Of a stretch of 64,000 nt of DNA, positions 10,676-20,730 are shown one piece after another (positions within the stretch are counted from its first letter, which is position 1; each line of letters starts with the position of its first letter). Position numbers and translations under genes: made by a program. Source of the stretch: Taudactylus pleione (Eukaryota; Chordata; Amphibia; Anura; Myobatrachidae); the NCBI GenBank assembly GCA_031769625.1, contig JAUIMM010000121.1, positions 12,047,501 through 12,111,500 of the forward strand. The letters run 5' to 3'. The notes beneath the pieces are model-generated. The model had not been told where the DNA came from and made no database searches. It saw only the letters and a program-made list of their open reading frames with translations.

Positions 10676-11209
10676 CTAATGAGTCAGACCGTGTGCTGCC
10701 TCAGCCATGCTGGGGTAATATGCCTTGGGGGCTACTGGCTTACCTTGTCCGTCCCTCCAGAGTCCGAAGGACTCTTGCCCACATCCCTTGGACTTCCAAA
10801 TGGATCTTTCCTGAATTGAACACAAATTTAGCATCTCAATTAATTTCAGCATATCAATTGTTTGGAAAGACCTAATTTTTTCAGTTGGAGAAAACATTTT
10901 TAACCCTGCTGCCCATTTTGCAGCTTCATCGGCTCTGTTGTTGCCCAGTGACACCAGATCATCCTCACATGTATGGGCTTTACATTTAATTACTGCCACC
11001 GCTTTGGGCAGTTGGATTGCTTCTAAAAGATGTTTTATGTGTCGGGAATGTGCAACTGGTGTGCCTGCTGCTGTCATAAAATTTATCAGACGCCATAGAG
11101 CCCCGAAATCGTGCACCACCCCAAACGCATACCTTGAGTCAGTGTAAATGTTAGCAGATTTGCCTGCTGCCAGTTCACACGCTCTGGTTAGTGCTACTAA
11201 CTCTGCCAC
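10676..11209 (-). pseudogene. pol: ERV RNase H C-terminal half and integrase N-terminus
   Basis: Same frame as 11941-11210, from which a TAG at 11210-11212 separates it. The RNase H catalytic stretch YTDSRYAFG is near 11.14 kb. The NRADEAAKWAA stretch carries the last acidic residue. The end of this frame includes HGLTH, the histidine pair of the integrase zinc finger, then stops at TAG 10676-10678. A further frameshift lies before 10598. Confidence 0.85.
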
Positions 11210-11941
11210 CTAGGCTGAGTGAGGAGGGCCAAGAGGCTTAGCTTCTATGATGTCTGTGTCATCTAAAACAGCATAACCTGTACATAATTCACCTGTGTCT
11301 ATTTGTCCATGACAACTCCCATCCATATAAAAAGTCACATCCACATTCTCTAAAGGTGTGTCATGTATGTCAGGTCTAGCAGTAAAGGTCTGATTCAGAT
11401 ATGTCATACACTCGTGCTTATTATGTCCGCTGAACTCACCTCCCGCCAGCAACTCCTCTCCTTCCAGCCTTTGTACATCATGTTGTACATATGGTAAATA
11501 CATTGCTGGATTCAGCGTGCTACAATGTTTAACAGTAATGTTTGTGGGTGCGATTAGTGCTAGTTCCCATTTGGTAAACCTAGCCGAAGAGACGTGTCTG
11601 GTTTGAGCTGAGTTCAACAGAGCAGATACAGCATGGGGAGTGTAGACAATCATATCATGACCCAATACCACGTCCTCACTTTTACTCACCAATAGAGCGG
11701 TAGCTGCTACACTTCTCAAACAGGTGGGGAGTGATCTTGCCACAGTGTCCAATTGGGCACTGTAGTATGCTACGGGCCTACTGGCATCACCATGTTTTTG
11801 TGTAAGGACACCTGCAGCACAAGCATCGGCTTCCGTACAACACAAATCAAAAGGTTTTTCATAATCAGGTATTCCCAATGCAGGAGCTTTTGTCATACTA
11901 TCCTTAAGATTAAGGAAAGCCTGCTCTGATTCCTCTGACAC
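11210..11941 (-). pseudogene. pol: ERV reverse transcriptase connection and RNase H N-terminal half
   Basis: 243 codons covering the connection region (ALGIPDYEKPFDL, DASRPVAYYS) and the start of RNase H with YMDGSCHG near 11.32 kb, whose Asp is the first catalytic residue. It overlaps the preceding RT frame by about 30 bp at a frameshift around 11.91-11.94 kb. It ends in TAG 11210-11212. Confidence 0.88.
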
Positions 11942-12622
11942 GATCGGGCTTTGAGGAAGAGACTAAGTCCTGTAAAGGAAAGGCCAAAATAGAAAAACCT
12001 GGGATCCACATTCTACAGTATCCACACATTCCCAAGAAGGTACGAATTTGCTGTTGATTCTGCGGCAGTGTCATGTTTTGTATGGCCTGGATTCTATCTG
12101 TTGTAAGATGTCGTAAACCCTGAGTTAGCAGTGTCCCAAATATTTTACTCTGGATTGGCACGGCTGTAGTTTGTCCTTAGCCACTTTGTGTCCTGTATGC
12201 GAGAGATGAAGTAACAAAAGTTTAGTATCATTTAAACATGACATAAATGAGTCAGAACATAGCAATAAATCGTCCACATATTGAATTAGAAAAGATCCAT
12301 TGGCAGGTTGAAAAGATTGTAAACAGTCGTGCAATGCCTAGGAGAAGATACTGGGGCTGTCTGTGAAACCTTGGGGTAACCGTGTCCATGTGTATTGTAA
12401 TCCTCTGTATGTAAATGTGAATAGATACTGACAGTCAGGGTGGAGAGGCACAGAGAAGAAAGCAGAACTGAGGTCAATGATAGTGAAATGGGTTGCATTT
12501 GGTGGGATCTGCATCAGAATGACAGCTGGATTTGGCACTACAGGGAATTGGCTCTCTACCACCTTATTAACACCTCTAAGGTCTTGTACCAGCCTATAAC
12601 CCCTCCCACCACTCTTTTTCAC
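11910..12622 (-). pseudogene. pol: ERV reverse transcriptase palm and thumb
   Basis: RT motifs in order: LVQDLRGVNKVV, IIDLSSAFFSVPLH, LPQGFTDSP and the active-site YVDD at 12269-12280. The frame is broken by TAG 12338-12340 and then shifts near 12.13-12.16 kb into the frame that carries IRTFLGMCGYCRMWIPGF (thumb). The motifs and their order match gamma-type RTs. The enzyme is inactive in this copy. Confidence 0.92.
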
Positions 12623-13326
12623 TGGAAAATTGGACTGTTGGCTATACTAGCTGTACGAACTAAAATTCCCTGTTTCAATAATCGCTCAATTATTGGAAAA
12701 ACCGCTAATTCTACCTCCTGTTTTAGTGGGTACTGGGGAATTTTTGTGGCTTGCCTACCGCCTTTTAAATTTACCATTATAGGGCTTACGTTTGCCATTA
12801 ATCCAGTGTCCTGTCCATCCTTAGTCCAAAGGGAATCTGGAATTTGGGACAACATTTCATCTACCTGGGATGTATTTTCATTTAAACTTGTAGAGTGATA
12901 CATTATCCTTTGGGGAGTGTTCAATATATCCTGTACCTCGTGTGCAACTCTCTCTGGGATATCTAATAATACACCATCAGGGGTGCAGTATATAACACAT
13001 CCCATCTTACATAACAAGTCTCTACCCAGCAGGTTAGTAGGAGCCGCAGCAGCCAGAAGGAAAGAATGCCTGGTATGCAACGGCCCAATAGTAACCTCTG
13101 TGGACTTTGTTAAAGGATAATGTTCCACTTTACCTGTTACACTCATTGTTGGTACTGTCTCATTGGTCACCTGTAAACTAACGGGAGATTTTATCACTGA
13201 CCTGGTCGCCCCTGTGTCTACAAGAAAAGGATATTCAGTACCAGCTACATCAACCATCATGACCGGTTCTTCCCTAGTACTTCCCGTTAACCTGACTATT
13301 TGTAGACTACAGGTATGACCTGACCC
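12619..13326 (-). pseudogene. pro: ERV protease and start of reverse transcriptase
   Basis: Begins immediately after the gag TAG, in the same frame, so it has no start codon of its own need. It carries the retroviral aspartic protease triad DTGA (Asp codon at 13216-13218) and the second motif LLGRDLL, about 100 residues in all. This runs into the RT leader (IPQYPLKQEVE, LLKQGILV) and stops at 12619 because of a one-base frameshift near 12.62-12.63 kb. The protease would mature Gag and Pol. Confidence 0.9.
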
Positions 13327-13335
13327 CTAGCGTTG
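13316..13335 (-). promoter_or_regulatory. gag-pro junction with in-frame UAG (readthrough type)
   Basis: The gag stop is TAG (13327-13329) followed on the minus strand by GGGTCAGGT. Protease continues in the same frame with no frameshift. Gammaretroviruses make Gag-Pol by suppressing a UAG at this place. A downstream pseudoknot, needed for efficient suppression, was not tested here. Confidence 0.7.
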
Positions 13336-15253
13336 GCTACCATTCTCCAATAAAGCATTTACGGCCACAATTGGAGCTGGTGCCTGCTTGATATGTGCTG
13401 GTCTCTGTGCATATCCCTTATGGGGATATCCAGGTCTTCCCTGACTTGGGGTTCCTACTCTTTTTACTGTACAGTTTCTACTTAAGTGTCCTGTTTGTTT
13501 ACAGTTAAAACATGTTCGTGGATCGGGTGAAGACGTGTTGTTGTGAGGTTTGAGCAGAGGGTAAAGGTGGTGGATATTGGTAAGGATAGGGAGGGTAAGG
13601 GTATTGTGGGGGAAATGAAGTTTGTGAGTAGTATGGGACCAGTGGTTGTATCGGGTTAGTGGGATAGAGCTGTGATTGTTGTTGCGTAGGGTTAGTGAGG
13701 GCATATACTTGTTCAGATGTAAGTGTGTGTGCAGGTGTAAGTGTGTCTGCTGGCTGTGATGTTACCGTCATTCCCTCCAGAGCTTGGATACTGACAGCCA
13801 TTAGTTTTTCGCTCTGGGCTTCTCTCTTCTTTGAGATGTTTTTATCTTGTTCGATGGCGGTTTCTATGAGGGTATCTATTGTAAGTCCCCGTCAGCCAGG
13901 CTGTGAGGTCTGAACCCGGGTTTTTAAACTCTCTTTCAGACCGTCCATGAGTACCGTGACTATCAATCCCCTGTGGTGAGTGCTATCTTTAATATTTTCT
14001 ATCCCAGTGTACTGGGTGATAGCCTGCAGTGCCCGGTCGCAATAATCTTCTGCGGATTCACTCTCCTTTTGCTTAATGGTGAAAATTTTGTTCCAGTTAA
14101 CTACTACTGGAAACTATATACCCAATTGAGTTACAATGTGGGAAATGTTACCTTGGTTTACTTTGTCTGTTAAGGGAACGTCACCATCCAATACACAATC
14201 CGTGATAAATTTTGTCACGTCGGTATTACGTGGTAGACAGGCCCTTAACACCACACGCAAATCTTTATTAGTGGGCTCATGTGAACTTCCCAAATTTCTC
14301 AAAAATCTTTGACATTTGGCTAGTTCCTTTTTGGGATCGGGGAAATCATTTATGATGGAATTTAGTTCTGCTCTTGTCCAAAAACAATGCATTACTACTT
14401 CCCTCATGGGCACTACACCGTTCGCATCTGCATTTCCATTTGGAACGCTTATTGTCCGAATGGGATGCAGACCGGTAGCGCTGTTACCTTTGACCTGGTT
14501 ACCTGGCTGGGGGTTTAATCTGCTGCTGCTACGTATGGTATGAACAACTTCCTTTACAGGTGCAGAGGGTGTTAACACTTCCCTTGCTGTTACCGATGGA
14601 GATGGCGGCACCACTCGTGATTGTGGTGATGCAGCAACTATCATTTGCGCAGCATAGGAAATGGCAGACATTACAATAGGCTCATCATCCACATCATAAA
14701 CATTGTCTTTATGGTTGCTTAAGAGAGGGTACAAATTGCTTGTTACATTTTTATGATTATTTTTGGTAACTGTACTTGCACCTCCATCCACATAAGGTGG
14801 GGGAGGTGAGCGTGAACTGCTGGCAATATTCTCCACAATGCTACCTTGCTGCACATGCGTGCCATTTTGCGTCTCGCCCGTATTGCAATTTAGCGTCGCG
14901 GATGTATTCTCTGGCAATGTGTTCGCGACGCTAGTTTGTGTCACTTGCACATTTTTAAGCCACGCATCCCCTTCATGCTGCCACAGTTTTAAACATTCAT
15001 AATATTTAACCTTTTTCTCTCGGGAACGCATCAGACTGATGTGATCCCGGACATTATCTTATACATTTTTATCAAAACTACCAATTCTTGGAAAAGGTCT
15101 AACACTCTTCATCGTCATTTTAAACCATACATCACAATACCTTATCACATAAGTACCGTACTTAGTATGCATAATACGATGAGCCGATCCGATCGGCACC
15201 TCCATTAGCAGCACATCATTGTCTAACATCTCTACTGTTTGCGCGGCTCCCAT
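13327..15253 (-). pseudogene. gag: ERV gag (matrix, capsid, nucleocapsid)
   Basis: Starts at ATG 15253 with MGAAQ, a myristoylation-type N-terminus. One frame runs to about 13.6 kb, broken by TAA 15059-15061, TAG 14114-14116 and TGA 13892-13894. A PPPPY late domain is near 14.80 kb. The capsid major homology region (Q-x3-E-x7-R, QKESESAEDYCDR) is near 14.04-14.08 kb, just after the TAG. A Pro/Tyr/Gln-rich segment follows, with a frameshift at about 13.52-13.70 kb, then a single CCHC knuckle (CFNCKQTGHLSRNC, about 13.5 kb). The final stop is TAG 13327-13329. About 640 codons overall, typical for a gamma-type Gag. Confidence 0.9.
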
Positions 15254-16055
15254 TCTGAGACAAAAATCCTACGCTTTTCAATAAAGATTTAAACTGGTGA
15301 AAGACAATCAAGATACTTTCACTTACCTGTGGATGATTTAAGTCGGCGGCGCCCACACACCCGGATAAGATTTGAAAAAGGCAACTTCCACACCCGGATA
15401 AGATTTAGTAAGGCAACTTCCACACCTATGGAAGTTTGTATGTCGGCTACTTCCAAGCACCACTCTACAACAAAGACAACATGTACACCTGCTACTGTGT
15501 ATAGAACGGTAAAGCTACTTACCGAGTGGCTAGACTAACCCTTGCACCTAGCCCTTAAGGATCATATGATACCCTTAACTTTGTTCAACAAATACTCACT
15601 GTTACACATTTTTTTCCTGCGCAGAAAAATACACATTAACCCAGATATTGATAACAATTGAAAAATGTAAACGGCTTTATTTAAACACGTGGCAGCACAA
15701 CCGGAAGTACGTATACGCTATTGTGCGACCAGTCGCATACACATTAATGCGACAACCACACAACCGTATGACAACCTTTAGCTGAATACACAAAAGTGCG
15801 TATTTGCTGTGCGCAAACCTGCGACTCAGCCACGTACTTAATACTGCGGCACCCCTTTAAACGTTAGGTTCTATCAACAGAGGAAAACAAACTTTTTCCT
15901 CTCTTGTCCCTGGATTCTAGTCAGCTTCCTTGGCTCACACGGAAACGGATAGCGATCTTTCAGCACAAAGCGGTTGCAGGTAAACCCTGCATGGGGCCAC
16001 TCCACTCTTTGCTGAGATATCGATAGCCATATGTACCGTGTGAGTACATAAGTGA
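15254..16055 (-). other. ERV 5' leader
   Basis: About 800 bp between the primer site and gag, with no conserved ORF. It includes a short tandem duplication at about 15355-15430 (unit CACCCGGATAAGATTT plus GGCAACTTCCACA, two copies). The packaging signal would lie here, but no motif can be named. Confidence 0.6.
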
Positions 16056-16073
16056 CTTCACTACGAGCCCCCA
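16056..16073 (-). promoter_or_regulatory. primer-binding site, tRNA-Pro type
   Basis: On the minus strand, two bases after the LTR end, the sequence is TGGGGGCTCGTAGTGAAG. The first 11 bases equal the proline-tRNA primer site used by murine leukaemia virus and many gamma-type ERVs. The last 7 do not match. The two-base spacing to the LTR end is normal. Confidence 0.8.
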
Positions 16074-16075
16074 AC

Positions 16076-17214
16076 TAACGATACTGGATCAGAACCTCTA
16101 TACACTCCTTCCTATACTTTCTAATATCCTACCTATACCTTCTAAGGATGACGCTAATTTGCGTATGCAGTCATACAGTAAATAAAGACTTAAGACCTGG
16201 AATCTGTGGTTCCAAAGAACAAGTATTATTCAGGTAAAAGTACAGTCAGTTACACGCTATTGATCCAGACACAATTTGGCGCAAAGGAATTATACAGACC
16301 CAAGTACAGTATACATACACAGCGCTTCCGGACCAGATGTTAGGCATCAGCAAGAAACCCCTCGTCTATCAGCATTCAGCACGAAGACTAACAACCCAGC
16401 GTTTGAGCACACATATTTATACCCCCCAGGAATAGACAACACAATAGAGACGTTTGTTGCTGATGTCATTGGTTCCCAAGGCGGATACATCTGTTACAGA
16501 ACATTTAACAGGCTGATTCAAATAGACACAACCCAGCCTCCAACAACTGAGGGTCCCTAGAGTCCCACCACATGCAACATCCTAACAGTTGTTAATATTA
16601 TATACATTTTGTTGCTTGAAGTCTCTGCGGTCCATAAGTCGAGAATGCATGATGCGATCTCCACACCGATAATACCAGAATTCTGGTGAAAGAGTACGAA
16701 TCAGTACAAGACCAAACACGGGTTACTTGGCATGTATAAAACCTTAGTTACCAAACAATCTTTATTTCATAGCATTTATACTTAATGAACAAACGTAAAT
16801 CTTATACCTTAAAGCTTATGGAACCTTGTATGTGAATATGTAATGTGTGAGTATACGGGGTTTGATATAAAGACGCTAGTTAACTGGGGACAGATGCGAG
16901 CACATTTAGCTACTAAACAGCGTTTTCATATAGGATCTTATGCATTCGCTAATATGCGACTAGTTAACAGCGCAATTGTGCGTATTAATGTGTATATGAG
17001 AAACGGTGAAAGATGCAATCACATGATGCTATTAGTAATATCGCCATATGTACTTAAATGTGAGTTTATCTAAAATGGCGCTTGGGCGGCCATTCGCAAA
17101 ATGGCGTCTTGCGATCTCATTTCCAAGATGGCGACTTGCGGCCAGTCGCAAGATGGCGTCACCGCGATTCAATTTTAAACTGATCTTGTCTCAGCCAATT
17201 ATCCAGCTTCGACA
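16076..17214 (-). repeat. ERV 5' LTR
   Basis: 1139 bp, partner of 6358-7479. It carries a 16-17 bp segment (around 16842-16857, ATGTGTGAGTATAC-like) absent from the other LTR, which looks like a local duplication of GTGAATATG. It is flanked on the right by CATC (17215-17218), matching 6354-6357. TATAAATA on the minus strand is at 16414-16421. Confidence 0.95.
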
Positions 17215-17218
17215 CATC

Positions 17219-17870
17219 TCTGCAGCAATCCAGCAATCAGGCCTGTATGGTAGAGTGGCCAGACGGAAGCCATTACTTAGTAAAAAGCACATGGCAGCCC
17301 GCCTGGAGTTTGCCAAAATGCACCTGAAGGACTCTCAGACCATGATGAGACAAAGATTGAACTCTTTGGCGTGAATGCCAGGCATCATATTTGGAAGAAA
17401 CCAGGCACCGCTCATCACCAGGCCAATACCATCTCCTACAGTGAAGCATGGTGGTGGCAGCATCATGCTGTGGGGATGTTTTTCAGCGGCAGGAACTGGG
17501 AGACTAAGCAGGATAGAGGGGAAGGTGAATGCAGCAATGTACAGAGACTTCCTGGATGATAACCTGCTCCAGAGCACTCTCGACCTCAGACTGGGGCGAC
17601 AGTTCATCTTTCAGCAGGACAACGACCCTAAGCACACAGCCAAGATATCAAAGGAGTGGCTTCAGGACAACTGCGTGAATGTCCTTGAGTGGCCCAGCCA
17701 GAGCCCAGACTTGAATCCAATTGAACATCTCTGGAGAGGTCTGAAAATGGCTGTGCACCGACGCTTCCCATCCAACCTGATGGAGCTTGAGTGGTGAGGA
17801 AAAGAGGAATGGGCGAAACCTCCCAAAGATAGGTGTGCCAAGCTTTTGGCATCATATTCAAAAAGACTTG
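17219..17870 (+). pseudogene. Tc1 transposase, catalytic part
   Basis: Continues the transposase interrupted by the ERV. GLYGRVARRKP and RLEFAK lie at 17240-17320. The stretch with the first catalytic Asp is damaged (a DETK remnant around 17340-17355, out of frame). [25 protein letters not shown] (second Asp) and [15 protein letters not shown] (Glu) follow in one frame at 17375-17797, ending in a premature TGA after MELEW. The tail with RLEAVI follows in the same frame to about 17870. An ORF at 17048-17374 that joins LTR and transposase sequence is accidental. Confidence 0.9.
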
Positions 17871-18135
17871 AGGCTGTAATTACTGGCAAAGGTGCATCAA
17901 CATAGTATTGAGTAAAGGTTGTGAATGCTTATGTACATGTGCTTTCTTATTTTATTTAATTTTTTTTATTAAATTTGCAAAAATCGCAAAAAAACTTTTT
18001 ATATGTTGTAATTATGGGGTATTGTGTGTAGAATTTTGAGGACAAATATGAATTTATTCCATTTTGGAATAAGGCTGTAACATAACAAAATGTGGAAAAA
18101 GTGATGTGTTTTGAATACTTTCCGGATGCACTGTA

Positions 18136-18400
18136 TATAACATTTTTCAAGGGCCCGCCGGTGCAGGCCATGCCCCCGCCATGTGACGAGCTGTACGGGC
18201 AGCGGTGTGACCGTCTGAAGTGTCCTAAGGATGCTCCAGGCAGCACTGCTGCATAGATTCTGGCTGCAGAGTGACATTCTAGGCACCCTGCTAGTCAGAT
18301 GAGGCTAGCAGCAAAAAGCTCTGAGGGCCAGACCAAATGATTCCGCGGGCCATATACGGCCCCGGGGCCTAAGGTTCCCCATCCCTGCTTTAGTAGTAAC
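18136..18400. repeat. remnant of an older repeat around the Tc1 element
   Basis: Ends in GGTTCCCCATCCCTG (about 18378-18392), the form of a hAT right end. A similar end, GGTTCCCCACCCCTG, occurs at about 48475-48489. No matching left end or duplication was found, so the boundary is uncertain. Confidence 0.4.
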
Positions 18401-19300
18401 CATTCAAGGCTATAGAACTGGCACAGGTTACTCATTTGGTGGTTGTGGGGCTTTATTTTATTTCATTATATTTTAATATAATCAAGATACACAAGTAAAG
18501 TTGCAATTTTGTATTAATACAAAAGTAAAGCTGCAATTTTATATTGTTTTACACAGGGGCATTTTCAGAGAGGAGGGGGCCCGTGTGCAGTCTCCGACAC
18601 GGGCCCCCTCCTCTCTGTCTGGCGGCCGGCAGCGCACTGAGCTGTGAGCGGCCAGCACCACTAGAGTGCGCCTAGCCTCTATAGAGTATGCGCAGGTCAC
18701 CGGGAAAATGGCCGTGGTGGCCATTTTACCTGTACTGCGTATGCGCAAACGACGAGAAAATGGCCTAAATCTAGGCATTGTATGAGTCTTCCAATACATT
18801 TTGATAAGCCAGTTATTGTAAATAACTCCTTTGTATAACTACAAATCTCATACTCTGTTCTTAACCTCGAAGACCTATAGAGGGGTATTTTAAATTCAGA
18901 AAACTGCATTATATTCATATTCAGTGACCGTGACTTGATGCTACGTAGATGTATCAAGCTGAAATTATATTTAATTACAAAATACGTTTAAATTTGAACA
19001 GTAATGATCTTATAGTGCATCTGCAATTTCTTTTCCTGTGTATATCACTTTAAAATCTCAGCATGATAGCACCTTTCATTGCTATTAGGGTGTGCAGTCT
19101 AGAGCCCCTTCCTATATTCTAGATGTATCAAGCAAGCAGCAAAGTTACTTGGCAGTACTGCACACTGTAATTCTGCGTCTGTTGTAACATTCTGTTTATT
19201 ATCATAAGGATTGATATATAGTATGAAGGACATACTACTACAGTAAGTTTCAGGAACTCATTGACTCATCAGACATGCCAGTCAATTTATTTGTGGATAA
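18401..19300. other. unassigned sequence with local hairpins
   Basis: Hairpin at about 18566-18616 (GGAGGGGGCCCGTGT and ACACGGGCCCCCTCC). A near-duplicate inverted pair at 18490-18545 (GTAAAGTTGCAATTTT, GTAAAGCTGCAATTTT) is direct. No gene seen. Confidence 0.45.
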
Positions 19301-19301
19301 A

Positions 19302-19900
19302 GGCCCTCATTCAGAGCCGCTCGTTAGCGGCAGTACGCTCGTTCCGAGCGATGTTTGCACATCTGCGCATGCGTACGCTTTTTAGTACGCATGCGCGAAC
19401 CAGTCAGTGCGGCCGAAAATCCTTTGTACGCTATATAGCGAGTGCCTGCTATTTTGAGTGACAGAATGAGGCGTATGTGGGTGGTAACAGGGGAAGGTGC
19501 TTGAAAATGGGGAGTGGAGATCCGAACGCAGGCGTGCTTAAAGGTCAAAACGGGCGTTTTATGGGTGTGTATATTTAAAACAGCAGCGTCATTGACCACG
19601 TCACTGGGTTATTTTATAGCCAGAACTGCACGCAAATTTGTGGTAGCAAACACCAACCACAAGAATAGCGAGCAGTTCATACGCTGGTCGATGTACTCGA
19701 TTAATCTAATAAATAGCGGACATGACGTAGGATGCGTGCGGCCAGGGGGCGTTTTTAACAAATAAACGAGCGTATGTTTTGCTCGTTCGTTCAGACTTAG
19801 AGGTGTGAACACACTGCAATGTGCGTACGGATCATTTAAATAGCCACCCCTTGTTTTTAAACGAACGACCGCAAATAGCGTCCGGCTCTGAATGAGGGCC
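19302..19900. mobile_element. 599-bp element with GGCCCTCATTCAGAGCC ends
   Basis: Left GGCCCTCATTCAGAGCC and right GGCTCTGAATGAGGGCC are perfect inverted repeats (17 bp). The ends are the same as those of the hairpin-chain family, but the interior is different. It includes CATGCGTACGC / GTACGCATGCGCG hairpins. Right flank TAA, left flank AAA. Non-coding ORFs only. Confidence 0.75.
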
Positions 19901-20130
19901 TAAGCTGTTAACCTCCACCCATTTAATGGAGTACACCTCCCACTCTATCGCCATCCATTTTATCTATACATTATCACGATTTGCTCACTCCTCTGCATAT
20001 CTTGGGAGATTGTATCTGACACACAACCTGCCTTTGTACTAGGAGATGATACATCCTTTATATTGTACATGCAGTAGTGGTCGCAGAGTGCTATGATAGA
20101 GAAGGTGACCCAGATGGGTGCCGGACTGTA

Positions 20131-20730
20131 GATAGACAGTAATTAGTTAGACAATGTCTAGATCGACCCCAGTTGTTAGACAGTCAATAGATCGACAAGT
20201 ACAAAAGGTCGACAGGTACAAAAGGTCAACACACTAAAGGTCGACATGTAAGAAGGTCGACAGGTACAAAGGGTCGACAGGGTCAAAAGGTCGACATGAA
20301 AATGGTTTTTAGGTTTAGGGTTAGGCACTTAAGATGAGCCAGTGTCCAACGTCATTCCCTACCATCCAACGTCATTCCCTACCATCCAACGTCATTCCCT
20401 ACCATCCAAATGGGCATGGAGGGGGAATAAATCCATGTGGCGAGTGAAGCGAGCCACCGTGCCCGCAGCGTGACGAGCGCAGCGAGCCCACAAGGGGCCG
20501 AATGGTATTTACACAAAAAACATTTTAAAAAATGTGTCGATCATTTTCGTGTTGACCTTTTCCATGTCGACCTTTTGACCCTGTCAACCATTTGTACCTG
20601 TCAACCTTCTTACATGTCGACCTTTAGTGTGTCAACCTTTTGTACCTGTCGACTTTTTGTACCTGTCAATTTATTGACTGTCTAACAACTGGGGTAGATC
20701 TAGACATTGTCTAACTAATTTTTGTCTATC
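20131..20730. mobile_element. 600-bp foldback element with GTCGAC sub-repeats
   Basis: Left arm (GATAGACAGTAATTAG, GACAATGTCTAGATC) is inverted at the right arm (GATCTAGACATTGTC, TTTTTGTCTATC). Both arms contain many copies of a short module of the form AAAGGTCGACA with spacers GTACAA and CATGAA. In the middle are three tandem copies of CCAACGTCATTCCCTACCAT (20347-20408) and a CGAG-rich stretch. It would fold into one long, partly repetitive stem. No coding region. Confidence 0.85.

Larger units (their letters stand above)
6358..17214 (-). mobile_element. gamma-like endogenous retrovirus, 10.86 kb provirus
   Basis: Complete structure in minus orientation: LTR, tRNA-Pro-type primer site, gag, UAG, pro-RT-RNase H-integrase, env, LTR, with a 4-bp CATC duplication in the Tc1 element. 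Traits of the gamma-type class are the proline primer, UAG readthrough, single zinc knuckle, GPY integrase tail and 4-bp duplication. I count premature stops at 15059, 14114, 13892, 12338, 11210, 10676, 9996 and 9116 (seven if the last is counted with env separately from gag-pol) and about five frameshifts. Cannot encode functional proteins as it stands. Confidence 0.95.
5653..18133 (+). mobile_element. Tc1-like transposon split by the ERV
   Basis: The left end CAGTGCATCCGGAAAATATT at 5653 is inverted at the right end (TACTTTCCGGATGCACTG, ending at 18133), with TA on both sides (5651-5652, 18134-18135) as in Tc1/mariner insertions. Removing the provirus at 6358-17214 and one CATC leaves about 1.62 kb, the normal size of a Tc1 element. 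It must be older than the ERV. It appears to lie inside a still older repeat whose GGGCC-rich halves are seen on both sides (5620-5650 and 18136-18395). Confidence 0.93.

Noticed and set aside
17048..17374. 108-codon ORF joining LTR and transposase sequence
   Set aside because: It crosses the ERV-Tc1 junction and has no independent start context. It is a chance fusion.
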